The translations under genes and the position numbers were made by a program. A model generated the notes under the pieces. The model saw only the letters and a list, made by a program, of their open reading frames with translations. It was not told the DNA's origin and made no database searches. Positions 8,367-16,514 of a DNA stretch of 50,992 nt are shown piece after piece. The DNA comes from Pseudomonadota bacterium (GTDB lineage Bacteria; Myxococcota_A; UBA796; GCA-2862545), in contig PKDJ01000144.1 in NCBI GenBank assembly GCA_002862545.1, forward strand, positions 1 to 50,992. The letters run 5' to 3'. Every line of letters starts with the position of its first letter. Position 1 is the first letter of the stretch.

Positions 8367-11300
8367 CAGCGGCGTCTTCAGGGCGTCGTCGAGGGTGAGG
8401 CCCCAGGCCCGCTCCGCCTCCCGCACGAGCTGCTCGGGCGGACTGCGCAGGGTGTCCAGGCCCCAGAGCTGGAGGTTGCCGTCCCAGCCACCTGTCGCCA
8501 GCCAGCGGCCACTGGGATCGAAGGCGGCCGCGATGGCGCGCTCGCTGTGACCCTGCATCGTGGCGAGCACGGCCCCTGTCGGCCCATCGAGGATCCACAC
8601 TCCGCCGCCGAGCGTCGTGGCGGCGACCAGTGTGTCGTCGGCAGAGATGGCTACATCGAGGACGATCTCCCCGATGGCGGTCTCCCAGAGCTCCGAGCCG
8701 TCGGCTGCCAGTCGGACGATGCCCCTGCGGGTCCCGACCGCGACGCTCTCGCCATCGGGAGAGATGTCGATGGTCAGCGGGTCGAGACCGGTCGCCAGCC
8801 GCTCGACGGAGGCACCGATGGGCCAGCGGTAGACATCGCCATCCCGGTCGAGCAGGCCGACGTGCGTGCCGGCCTCGTTCGATTCTGCGTCGAAGAACAC
8901 GACACCCGGCACAGCAGCGCCCAGGTCGGGGGTGGGGTCATCGGTAGACCAGGTGATCGGACCGTCGCTCCAGGTGATGCCCCAGCATGTGCCGTCCGCA
9001 GCGACGCCGAGCCGGCGGAACAGCCGCGATGGGGCGCCGCGGTGCAGCTCGGCGCCGGTCTTCGCGCTCAGGATGGGGGTGTACCCAGCCCCCATGCCGC
9101 TGGCGACCAGCCACTCTCCATCGGGTGACCAGGCGACATCCTTGGCTACGCGCTCTTGCCAGCGAACCGAGAAGCGTTCCTTACCCGAGGGGAGCTCGTG
9201 CACGCGGACGTAGCCGTTGCCGTAGGTCGAGGCGATGGCCGAGCCGTCGGGGCTCACGGAGAGTGCGCTGATGCCATTCGCGCTCTCGATCCTCGTGGGG
9301 CCGAGGCCCGACGTCAGCTCCCAGCGTGTGATCGAGGGGCCGATGGTGACGAGCTCACCGCGGTCGAAGCGGACCCGCGTGGCGCGCTCCACCGGCAGCC
9401 GCGCCACGACACTGCGATTCTCCGCGTCCCACAGCGCTACGCCCCCTCGCTCACCCGCGACGGCGATGCGTCCGTCGGGCATGGCGACGAGGTCGCGCAC
9501 GAGACCACCGGGGGACTCGGCCCAGGCCTCGCGCGCGCCGGTGTCGATCTGGACGCGCTGCAGGTGGCCGCGCAGGCCCCCGTAGACGACCCGCTCATCG
9601 TCGACGCGCACATAGGCGATGGGGGCGATGACCTGCGGGTCGGGCACCGTCCTCCGGCTCTGGGTGTCGGCTGAGACGATCTCGATCACACCGTGGCTGC
9701 AGCCCAGGACGACACGCCCATCGGGCATCGGGTGGGCCAAGGAGATGCTGTTTCCGGCGCAGCCCTCTCCGGCGAACACCTCACCCGAGCGGCTGTCGAG
9801 CCGCTGATAGATGTTCTGCTCGAAGGAGGTCACCCACGGTCCCTCGGCGGCCAGGCCGAGGGCCGGCTCGAGCGTGAAGCGCGCACCGATGCGCTCGCCG
9901 CTGGTGAGGTCGAGCCACACGACCGGCTCTGAGCGGCCGAGGCTGACCAGCACGCGGTCGATGTAGGGGATGACGAGCGCCTCTTCGACCTCGAGCAGCC
10001 GGCTCCACAGCGCGGCGCGCTGCGAGGTGGACCACAGCATCAGAGAGTTCTCTGAGGCGACGAGGAGGCGCTCCCCGCTGGTGTCGGCACCGAGGAGGCG
10101 GCCGGGGGGGGCGGAGAGCCTCGACGTCATCTCGAGGCGAGGCGTCGCAGCGAAGGAGGCCACGACGCCGCGTGCCTCTGCGGACTCCTCCGCGGCGAGG
10201 GCGTGGGCGGCCAGCACCTCGCCCTCGGGGCGCGCGTTGGACAGCTGGGCGACCTGGGCCTGGCCGATCAGGGCTCGAGAGAGGTGGCGGCGTGCCTCTG
10301 TGGCCGTCTGGCGCGCGACTTGCTCGGCCCGCTGGGCCCGATCCCTCTCGGCGCGTGTCTGGAGCCATCCCAGCAGGCCGACACCCACCAGCGCGACGAG
10401 CGCGATGGCGGCCACGGTGAGGGGAATCCGCCAGCGACGGATGGCGTCGAGGGTGCGCTCGAGGGGGGTCGCGACATGAGCCTTGACGGCCTTCCCCGCG
10501 TAGAAGCGATCGAGATCGGCAGCGAGGGCGGCCGCTGTGGGGTAGCGGGCGTCGATGTCGCGGTGGAGTGCCTGCCGAACGATGGCGGCCAGGGCTGGTG
10601 GAGCGGTCGTGAGCGGTGGGATCGGCGCGCTGTGGACTGCGGCGAGCACCTCGGCTGCGCTGTCCCCATCGAACGGAAGCTGTCCCGACAAGACCTCGTG
10701 CAGGACCACGCCGAGGGACCACACGTCGGAGCGAGGGTTGGCTGCGCCACCAGTGGCCTGCTCGGGGCTCATGTAGGCGGGTGTGCCGACTACCGAGCCC
10801 TGGATGGTGTGAGCGCGGTGCGCCTCGTGGATGCCCGCCTCGACCCAGTCGTCGGAGCCGACGGTGCGAGCGAGGCCCCAGTCCACCACCTGGGTCTCAC
10901 CGTGCTCGCCGATCAGGATGTTGTCGGGCTTGAGGTCACGATGCACCACGCCGAGCGAGTGGGCATAGCCGAGGGCGTGGGCTGCGTCCTTGACGTGGAC
11001 GAGCAGCGCGCGCCGCTCGTCGGGCGGGGCGTCGGCGAGGCGCTGTCGCAGTGAGCGCCCACGGATCACCCGCATCGTGTAGAAGAGCGCACCGTCTGCG
11101 GCTCGGCCGGCGTCGTAGACCGGGACGATGTTGGGGTGCTCCAGCTGTGCGACCACCCAGGCCTCCCGCGCGAGCCGGGCATCCGCGTCGGCACCGAGCC
11201 CCTCGAGCACGACCTTGCGGGCCACGTCTCGGCGAAGCCGGCGGTCGCGGACGCTCGTCACGAGGCCCATCCCGCCCGTTCCAAGCATCAGAGCGTCGGT

Positions 11301-11426
11301 GTAGCGCCGGCCCTCGGGTACGTCGAAGGGGTGATCAGGTGCGTCGAGCGGAGGGAGATCCACCGAGCCGGTCGGGGGCGCAGCCGCGCTGTTCTCGGGC
11401 GCCTCGTCCCAAGGGGAGCGTGGCAT
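8361..11426 (-). CDS. Transmembrane Ser/Thr protein kinase with WD40-like sensor domain
   Basis: 1021 residues. Kinase domain about 42-312: GTGGMG loop, catalytic Lys71 in VARKVV, HRDLKPDN (Asp164), DWG in place of DFG (182-184), GTPAYMSPEQ activation segment. A single TM helix spans about 334-354, then about 650 residues of WD40/beta-propeller-like blades (repeated SPDGxxxAS/ATGG...W motifs) on the far side. Known for the family: Hanks-type kinases in Myxococcota sense signals through exported C-terminal domains. All catalytic residues are present, so it is likely active. Its ATG directly abuts the stop of the FHA gene (TGAATG), so the two are cotranscribed and coupled. Confidence 0.93.
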   Translation of the reverse strand: MPRSPWDEAPENSAAAPPTGSVDLPPLDAPDHPFDVPEGRRYTDALMLGTGGMGLVTSVRDRRLRRDVARKVVLEGLGADADARLAREAWVVAQLEHPNIVPVYDAGRAADGALFYTMRVIRGRSLRQRLADAPPDERRALLVHVKDAAHALGYAHSLGVVHRDLKPDNILIGEHGETQVVDWGLARTVGSDDWVEAGIHEAHRAHTIQGSVVGTPAYMSPEQATGGAANPRSDVWSLGVVLHEVLSGQLPFDGDSAAEVLAAVHSAPIPPLTTAPPALAAIVRQALHRDIDARYPTAAALAADLDRFYAGKAVKAHVATPLERTLDAIRRWRIPLTVAAIALVALVGVGLLGWLQTRAERDRAQRAEQVARQTATEARRHLSRALIGQAQVAQLSNARPEGEVLAAHALAAEESAEARGVVASFAATPRLEMTSRLSAPPGRLLGADTSGERLLVASENSLMLWSTSQRAALWSRLLEVEEALVIPYIDRVLVSLGRSEPVVWLDLTSGERIGARFTLEPALGLAAEGPWVTSFEQNIYQRLDSRSGEVFAGEGCAGNSISLAHPMPDGRVVLGCSHGVIEIVSADTQSRRTVPDPQVIAPIAYVRVDDERVVYGGLRGHLQRVQIDTGAREAWAESPGGLVRDLVAMPDGRIAVAGERGGVALWDAENRSVVARLPVERATRVRFDRGELVTIGPSITRWELTSGLGPTRIESANGISALSVSPDGSAIASTYGNGYVRVHELPSGKERFSVRWQERVAKDVAWSPDGEWLVASGMGAGYTPILSAKTGAELHRGAPSRLFRRLGVAADGTCWGITWSDGPITWSTDDPTPDLGAAVPGVVFFDAESNEAGTHVGLLDRDGDVYRWPIGASVERLATGLDPLTIDISPDGESVAVGTRRGIVRLAADGSELWETAIGEIVLDVAISADDTLVAATTLGGGVWILDGPTGAVLATMQGHSERAIAAAFDPSGRWLATGGWDGNLQLWGLDTLRSPPEQLVREAERAWGLTLDDALKTPLR

Positions 11427-12320
11427 TCAGGTACGGTCCTCGACGACATCCCCCGGGTAGCGCAGCAACTCGAAGGAGCCCGTGCCGTCGGCGCGAACGA
11501 GGTCGGGACGCACGCCTCCGGCCCGCAGCTTTCGACGGAGGCGAGAGAGTGCCACGTCGAGCTTGCGTCGCAGGGCGTGGCGGTCGACATCGCCTCGCCA
11601 GATCTCCCGGCCGAGGACCTCCCAGCCCAAGGGTCCGTCGACCGAGGCGAGCTCGGACAGGATGCGTGCACCGATGCCGCTGAGCACCAGCGGAGGCTCG
11701 CCCGGACGCTGGATGTGGAAGGCGTCGTACAGGGCGATCATCTTCAGCGGGAGTGCAACCCCGCCAGCGCGGGTGCGGGATGCGCCGGCTTGCTCGAGGG
11801 GAACGGCGACAGCCCGCACAGTTCGCTCTCCGATCTGCAGAGCGTCCCCGGGCTCGAGGGGCGCGGGGGCGCTCGAGCCGACGCGGACCCGCCATCCGTC
11901 CCCGGACTCCCAGAACTGTGCCACGCCGTCGCGGTGGCCTGGAACGAGCCGTGGACGTGGATCGAGGAGCAGCGAGCACACGCCGGTGAGCACCGTCGTC
12001 GGCAGGCCTGTCGCCTCGAGCCCGAGGACGGCATCCGGCAGCTCGACCTCGAGCACACGGATGGTCAGGTCGCGGGCGAGCTCGACGACCAGGCCGGGTG
12101 TGAGCACCACCTCGCTGGCGAGCTTGCCGTCGATCGCGAAGCGCCCACGCAGCCCCAGCAGCTTGAGCTCCCGGCCGCGGAGCGAGACCAGGGCATGAGC
12201 CTCAGAGACCCGCCCGTCATCGATCTTCAGATCCGCCCACCAGAGGCGCCCAATCACGTCGCCGTGAGAGAGCACGGCCTCGTTGCCGTGAGGGTCCCGG
12301 AGTCGGACGGTCGCGCGCAT
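11427..12320 (-). CDS. FHA-domain protein with C-terminal winged-helix DNA-binding domain
   Basis: 297 residues. Residues about 1-95 fit an FHA phosphothreonine-binding domain (VIGR, SEAHALV, then LRGRFAIDG). The middle may hold a second degenerate domain. The last ~100 residues (LVLSGIGARILSELA...REIWRGDVDRHALRRKLDVALSRLRRKL) look like a winged-helix transcription-regulator domain of the OmpR/SARP type. Such FHA-wHTH proteins are substrates of adjacent Ser/Thr kinases. Inference: the kinase encoded immediately downstream phosphorylates it or a partner and changes transcription. First gene of the pair; ATG at 12320 near 105 bases from a divergent gene. Confidence 0.85.
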   Translation of the reverse strand: MRATVRLRDPHGNEAVLSHGDVIGRLWWADLKIDDGRVSEAHALVSLRGRELKLLGLRGRFAIDGKLASEVVLTPGLVVELARDLTIRVLEVELPDAVLGLEATGLPTTVLTGVCSLLLDPRPRLVPGHRDGVAQFWESGDGWRVRVGSSAPAPLEPGDALQIGERTVRAVAVPLEQAGASRTRAGGVALPLKMIALYDAFHIQRPGEPPLVLSGIGARILSELASVDGPLGWEVLGREIWRGDVDRHALRRKLDVALSRLRRKLRAGGVRPDLVRADGTGSFELLRYPGDVVEDRT

Positions 12321-12425
12321 GGCGACCCATAGCGCGGCGAGGCGGTCGTCGTGTGGTTCCGCTGGAGGCGAGTCGAGCAGCGGGAGGAGGACATTGGGCT
12401 AGGCTCGCGTGCGGGAGTCAGATCC

Positions 12426-13112
12426 ATGCGGCACTTCTTGCTCAAATTGATCCTCAAGCTGCACTGGTCGGTCGGTGGAGCGTCGGATGCTGTCGATGGC
12501 CTGACACGTCTCGGCGCCGACGATGTCAGCCGGCTGCTGCCGCTGCTCGAGGCGGGTGACATCGTGCTGTTCGGGAACAACGGCGGGCTGTCTCACGTCG
12601 CGGTGTACGCGGGGGACGGCGAGATCGTGCACTCCATGGCGACGGAGCAGACGATGCGCGGCAAGCTGGGCTCTCTGCTCGACGCGCTGCTCCGTCCGCT
12701 GCGCTGGCTCCGAGGGGTGGTCGACAACGCTGGCGTGATCCGCGAGACACTCGCGGGCTTCGTCGAGCGGTACGAGCGGGACACCTTCGTCGTCCTCCGG
12801 GCCGAGCTGTCGGAGGACGGCCTTCGGCGCGGACTGGGCCACGTCCACTCCATCGTGGGTAAGGCCTATGACTACGCCTTTCAGAGCGACGACGACCGCT
12901 ACTACTGCACGGAGGTCGCGCTCGATTTTCTCGAGGTGGCGCGTGGGACGCCCCTCGAGGTGAAGGCCACGACCGTGAAGGTTCCGGGTCTGCTGCGCAC
13001 CACGGTGTACGAGCCGGTCGCTCTGTGGGGGCCGCTGCCGGCCGTCATCGCAAACTCGGCGGCACGGGCCCAGTTTGCGGAGCGACTGGAGGAGGTTCAC
13101 GTCCTGGAGTGA
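12426..13112 (+). CDS. YiiX/YebB-like permuted NlpC/P60 cysteine hydrolase
   Basis: 228 residues. GDIVLF...GGLSHVAVYAGDGEIVHSM carries the conserved His after the GD(I/V) motif, and YYCTEVALDFL carries the catalytic Cys in the Y(Y)C(S/T)E motif. The Cys lying after the His is the circular permutation typical of the YiiX/YaeF group, thought to cleave amide or thioester bonds of lipids or peptides. A hydrophobic N-terminus (HFLLKLILKL) may touch the membrane. The ATG has GGAG 8 bases upstream; an upstream GTG at 12351 is open but has poor coding character. Confidence 0.85.
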   Translation: MRHFLLKLILKLHWSVGGASDAVDGLTRLGADDVSRLLPLLEAGDIVLFGNNGGLSHVAVYAGDGEIVHSMATEQTMRGKLGSLLDALLRPLRWLRGVVDNAGVIRETLAGFVERYERDTFVVLRAELSEDGLRRGLGHVHSIVGKAYDYAFQSDDDRYYCTEVALDFLEVARGTPLEVKATTVKVPGLLRTTVYEPVALWGPLPAVIANSAARAQFAERLEEVHVLE

Positions 13113-13191
13113 GGGCTCGAGTGCGTCACAGAGAGACCGCCGTCGTCATGCGAGTCGACGAGCGGGGCGCGACCGAACTAAACACCGCGCC

Positions 13192-13208
13192 TGTCATTCG
13201 GAATGTCA
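13192..13208. promoter_or_regulatory. 17-bp near-palindrome upstream of the sulfatase-like gene
   Basis: TGTCATTC-G-GAATGTCA: two 8-base arms around one base, matching at seven of eight positions. It lies about 55 bases before the ATG at 13264, in a 151-base gap, at a distance suited to an operator. A TACTGT a few bases downstream could be a -10. No regulator is identified. Confidence 0.4.
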
Positions 13209-13263
13209 CCAGCTACTGTGGCGCGTTCCGCTGACCGTTCATCCCGCGCTCCCCCGATGAGAC

Positions 13264-15198
13264 ATGACGAACGACGAGACCAACGCCGACTTTGCCAAGC
13301 GCGCCGCCACCGGCGTGCTCGGCTACGCCGTCGCCATCACCCTCGTGCACCTCGGGCAGGGCATCGGCTTGCTGCTCGCCCTCGGCCAGCCTCCGCTCAC
13401 GGGCATGGCGGCCTGGTCCATCGTGATGGAGCTCCTGCTCGGGCTGTTGATCGGCCTGATCGCGGCGCCGCTGTACAAGGCTCCCCGCGGCGACTGGCTG
13501 TTCCCCCTCGGAGCCGCCTTCCTGATGATCGTCGTCGAGCGCATCGTCGCGGTCGATCCGTCCAAGATTCAGATGTGGGTCGGGCCGTCCTTCGCGAGCT
13601 TGATCGTGTTCTCCATCGGGCGTGCGCTGTACCGCTGGAAGGCGCCGTCCGTGGTGGCCGTCAGCCTGTTCATGCCCGTGTTCCTGATCTCGCTGCCGAT
13701 CATCGCTGAGGCCCTCCGCGACGAGCCCGAGAGCAAGGTCCAGCTGGGTGAAGCTCCGGCGGATGCACCCGACGTGCTGATGATCGTGATGGACACCGTG
13801 CGCTCCCAGAGCTGCAGCATCTACGGCTACGAGCGCGACACGACGCCGACCCTGGCGCGGCTGGCAGAGGAGGGCATGACCTTCGACGATGCCTACGCCC
13901 CGGCCACCTGGTCGCTGCCGGCCCACGCCGCACTCTTCACGGGCACCTTCCCGTCCTACAACAACGCCAACGGCGAGACGCGCTTCCTCGACGGCACCCT
14001 GCCCACCCTCGCCGAGGTGATGGTGGCCAGTGGCTGGGAGTCCTACGCCTTCTCCGCCAATCCGCACATCTCCGACAGCTTCGGCCTCACCCGTGGCTTC
14101 ATCCACAACGACAAGGCCTGGGCTGCCGGAACCTCGGCGCGGAACTTCAGCTTCATCTACCGGGTGGTCGATGCGCTCGGCCTCGGCACGGTCGACGACA
14201 AGGGCGGTGCGCAGGTCATCGGCAACATCGAGCAGTGGATGGCCGAGCGTCCGAAGGACGATGGCCCTGCGTTCGTGTTCGTCAACTTCCTCGAGGCGCA
14301 CTTCCCGTTCGCGCAGCTTCCGAAGGCCTACCGTGAGGCCTATCAGAGCGCCGACAAGAACACGCTGCGCGAGGTCGACCAGATCGCCTTCGGCGTGCAG
14401 TTCGGCCGGCAGCTGACCGACGACGAGATGACCTTCGTGCACCAGCCGCTGATCGACCTGTACGACGGCGGCGTGAAGTACACCGACTTCCTCGTCGGTG
14501 AGGTCGTTCGCATCTTCGAGGAGGCGGGTCGCCTCGACAACACCATCGTGGTGGTGCTGGCCGACCACGGCGAGGTCGTCGGCGAGCACGGGGCCTTCGG
14601 GCACGTCACGCCCGTCCTCGAGCAGGACCAGCGCGTGCCGCTCGTGATTCGGTACCCGAAGGGGGTCGACGCGGGTGTGCGCGTGGCCAACGGCGTGAGC
14701 ACCGTCGGCACGATGGACACCATCTTCGAGCTGGCCGACATCGATCCGGGTCCACTCGGGGCGCACATCCAGGTCGCCTCGCTCCTCGATGCCGAGAGCA
14801 ACATCAACGCCGGAAAGCCGCTGCTCGCCGAGCGCTTCGAGGAGGAGATGCTCGCCTCCCGCTTCCCGCCCGGTGCAGCCAACGGCACCGGTGAGCAGGT
14901 GAACCCGCGTGGCCGCTACCGCGTGTTCCGCGATGGCCCGTGGAAGCTCGTGCAGCACAGCGAGGACGGCACCTTCCTGTTCAACCTCGAGGACGACCCC
15001 GGCGAGTTCAGCGACCTCGCGGGCTCCCGCCCCAGCGTCGTGGACCGCCTCGTCGAGGACCTCGACGCCATCCGCGACGAGCTGCGTCTGCCCGAGCTCG
15101 ACGCCGAGATCACGCCCCCCGAGATGCCCGAGATGACCAAGGAAGAGTGCGAGTCACTCAAGAAGCTCGGCTACCTCGACGACTCCACCGAGTGCTGA
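13264..15198 (+). CDS. Membrane-anchored sulfatase-like hydrolase (alkaline phosphatase superfamily)
   Basis: 644 residues. Residues about 15-150 contain four to five TM helices, then an exported sulfatase domain. MIVMDTVR (Asp177) is the first metal motif; TWSLPAHAALFTG (about 215-227) occupies the CxPSR formylglycine site, with Ser217 at the nucleophile position and His where Arg is usual; VVVLADHGEVVGEHG holds the second metal motif. The C-terminus ends in ESLKKLGYL, common in secreted sulfatases. Without Cys and with His for Arg, classical formylglycine maturation by FGE is unlikely; Ser-type maturation or phosphotransferase-type chemistry are alternatives. A sulfotransferase gene follows directly. 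Family sure, reaction unsure. Confidence 0.9.
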   Translation: MTNDETNADFAKRAATGVLGYAVAITLVHLGQGIGLLLALGQPPLTGMAAWSIVMELLLGLLIGLIAAPLYKAPRGDWLFPLGAAFLMIVVERIVAVDPSKIQMWVGPSFASLIVFSIGRALYRWKAPSVVAVSLFMPVFLISLPIIAEALRDEPESKVQLGEAPADAPDVLMIVMDTVRSQSCSIYGYERDTTPTLARLAEEGMTFDDAYAPATWSLPAHAALFTGTFPSYNNANGETRFLDGTLPTLAEVMVASGWESYAFSANPHISDSFGLTRGFIHNDKAWAAGTSARNFSFIYRVVDALGLGTVDDKGGAQVIGNIEQWMAERPKDDGPAFVFVNFLEAHFPFAQLPKAYREAYQSADKNTLREVDQIAFGVQFGRQLTDDEMTFVHQPLIDLYDGGVKYTDFLVGEVVRIFEEAGRLDNTIVVVLADHGEVVGEHGAFGHVTPVLEQDQRVPLVIRYPKGVDAGVRVANGVSTVGTMDTIFELADIDPGPLGAHIQVASLLDAESNINAGKPLLAERFEEEMLASRFPPGAANGTGEQVNPRGRYRVFRDGPWKLVQHSEDGTFLFNLEDDPGEFSDLAGSRPSVVDRLVEDLDAIRDELRLPELDAEITPPEMPEMTKEECESLKKLGYLDDSTEC

Positions 15199-15218
15199 GG
15201 CGTCCTGACGCCTGAGCA
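15193..15218 (+). terminator. Hairpin overlapping the sulfatase-like gene stop
   Basis: AGGCGT (15198-15203), loop CCTG, ACGCCT (15208-15213), extended across a G-G mismatch by TGCT/AGCA. The stop codon TGA is at 15196-15198. No T-run follows, so it may weaken rather than end transcription before the sulfotransferase at 15285. Confidence 0.4.
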
Positions 15219-15284
15219 GCGGGCCGCGTGTCGAGCAGATACAACGCGCGGCGCTCCCCTTCTTTCCTCCGAGAGGCAACCCCT

Positions 15285-16418
15285 ATGGACTCCGTCTCCG
15301 ACCGCACAGGCCGCGTACGCAAGATCGTCCGCGAGGTCTTTGGCGCACGCGTCTTCGGGCGCATCGTGTCGATCTACGTCCCGTTCCTTCGCCTGGTGGT
15401 CAACATCGGCCGCGCCATGGATGGTGTCTTCTTCCCGTCCATCAAGAGGAAGGAGATCCGCTCGCCCATCGTCCTGATCGGCAACCCGCGGACCGGCACC
15501 ACCTTCATGCAGCGCTTCCTGACCGATCACAAGATCGGGGCGGGCATGGAGCTCTACCGCATGGTCTTCGCGTCACTGACGCTGCAGACGCTGCTCAAGC
15601 CGATCCTGCCCATCCTCGAGGCGGTCAGCCCGGCCCGGTACCACAAGCCGGAGGTCCACAAGACCAGCCTGGGCAAGGTCGAGACCGACGACGCCTCGAT
15701 GATCACCCGCTACTTCGACGGGTTCTTCCTGTACGGCTTCTTCCTCGCCTTCGACGACGAGGATCTGCTCTACACGGTCGACCCGAAGATCCGTGACACC
15801 TCCGAGCGTGACTTCTCCTGGGTCAAGTCGCTCTGGCAGCGCAACCTCGTGGCCCACAAGGCCGACCGGGTGGTGGCCAAGCTCTTCAGCGTCTCGCCAC
15901 GGGTGCCGCAGTTCCTCGAGGAGTTCCCCGACGCCCGCATGCTCTACATGGCGCGCGATCCGGTGAGCATCTTCCCGTCGGGCATGAGCCTCGTCACGGG
16001 CGTGCTCGAGGAGGCCTTCGGCTTCTGGTCGCTGCCCGAGGATGTCCGTCAGCGCTGGCTCGACCGGATCTACCAGGCCTTCGTCATGCTCCTCGAGCGC
16101 TTCCACGAGGACTACACCTCGGGCCGCATCCCGAAGGAGAACGTCTACGTCGTGCGCTACGATCGCATGATGAAGGAGTTCGAGGTCGTGATGGGCGAGC
16201 TGCTCGAGTTCATCGACCACGAGCCCACCGACGAGCTCAAGCAGATCATCGCCGAGCGGGCCGACAAGCAGCGCGCCTACAAGAGCAAGCACAAGTACGA
16301 CCTGGCGAAGTTCAACCTCGATGAGGAGAAGATTCGCAAGGACTGCGCCTTCTTCTACGAGACCTTCCTCCCGCCCCTGCCCCACCTCACCGAGGCTGAG
16401 GCCGACCAGGCGGGCTGA
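15285..16418 (+). CDS. PAPS-dependent sulfotransferase
   Basis: 377 residues. GNPRTGTTFMQRFL (about residues 65-78) is the 5'-phosphosulfate-binding loop and ARDPVSIFPSGMSL is the 3'-phosphate-binding region of the sulfotransferase superfamily, resembling the Stf0/Sulfotransfer_3 group of membrane-lipid or carbohydrate sulfotransferases. It would move sulfate from PAPS to a hydroxyl acceptor in the cytoplasm. The ATG at 15285 has AGAGG nine bases upstream. It is the second gene after the sulfatase-like gene, with 86 bases between. Acceptor unknown. Confidence 0.88.
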   Translation: MDSVSDRTGRVRKIVREVFGARVFGRIVSIYVPFLRLVVNIGRAMDGVFFPSIKRKEIRSPIVLIGNPRTGTTFMQRFLTDHKIGAGMELYRMVFASLTLQTLLKPILPILEAVSPARYHKPEVHKTSLGKVETDDASMITRYFDGFFLYGFFLAFDDEDLLYTVDPKIRDTSERDFSWVKSLWQRNLVAHKADRVVAKLFSVSPRVPQFLEEFPDARMLYMARDPVSIFPSGMSLVTGVLEEAFGFWSLPEDVRQRWLDRIYQAFVMLLERFHEDYTSGRIPKENVYVVRYDRMMKEFEVVMGELLEFIDHEPTDELKQIIAERADKQRAYKSKHKYDLAKFNLDEEKIRKDCAFFYETFLPPLPHLTEAEADQAG

Positions 16419-16442
16419 GCGGCGGGTGCCATCTGCCGTCTG

Positions 16443-16473
16443 CGAAGGCTCGAAGCATGGCTTCGGGCCTTCG
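16443..16473 (+). terminator. Strong 14-bp stem-loop after the sulfotransferase gene
   Basis: CGAAGGC-T-CGAAGC (16443-16456), loop ATG, GCTTCG-G-GCCTTCG (16460-16473). All positions pair in RNA, counting one U-G wobble, with a 3-base loop. It begins 25 bases after the stop. No poly-T follows, so it is terminator-like or a transcript-stabilising stem rather than a textbook intrinsic terminator. Confidence 0.6.
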
Positions 16474-16514
16474 TCGCTGAGGGAGGTGTCTCCGCGCAGT
16501 GGTACTCTGGGTCC

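Noticed and set aside
13213-14958. 581-codon minus-strand open frame
   Set aside because: Antisense shadow of the sulfatase-like gene; its His/Val/Asp/Glu-rich text is typical of a complement frame in GC-rich DNA.
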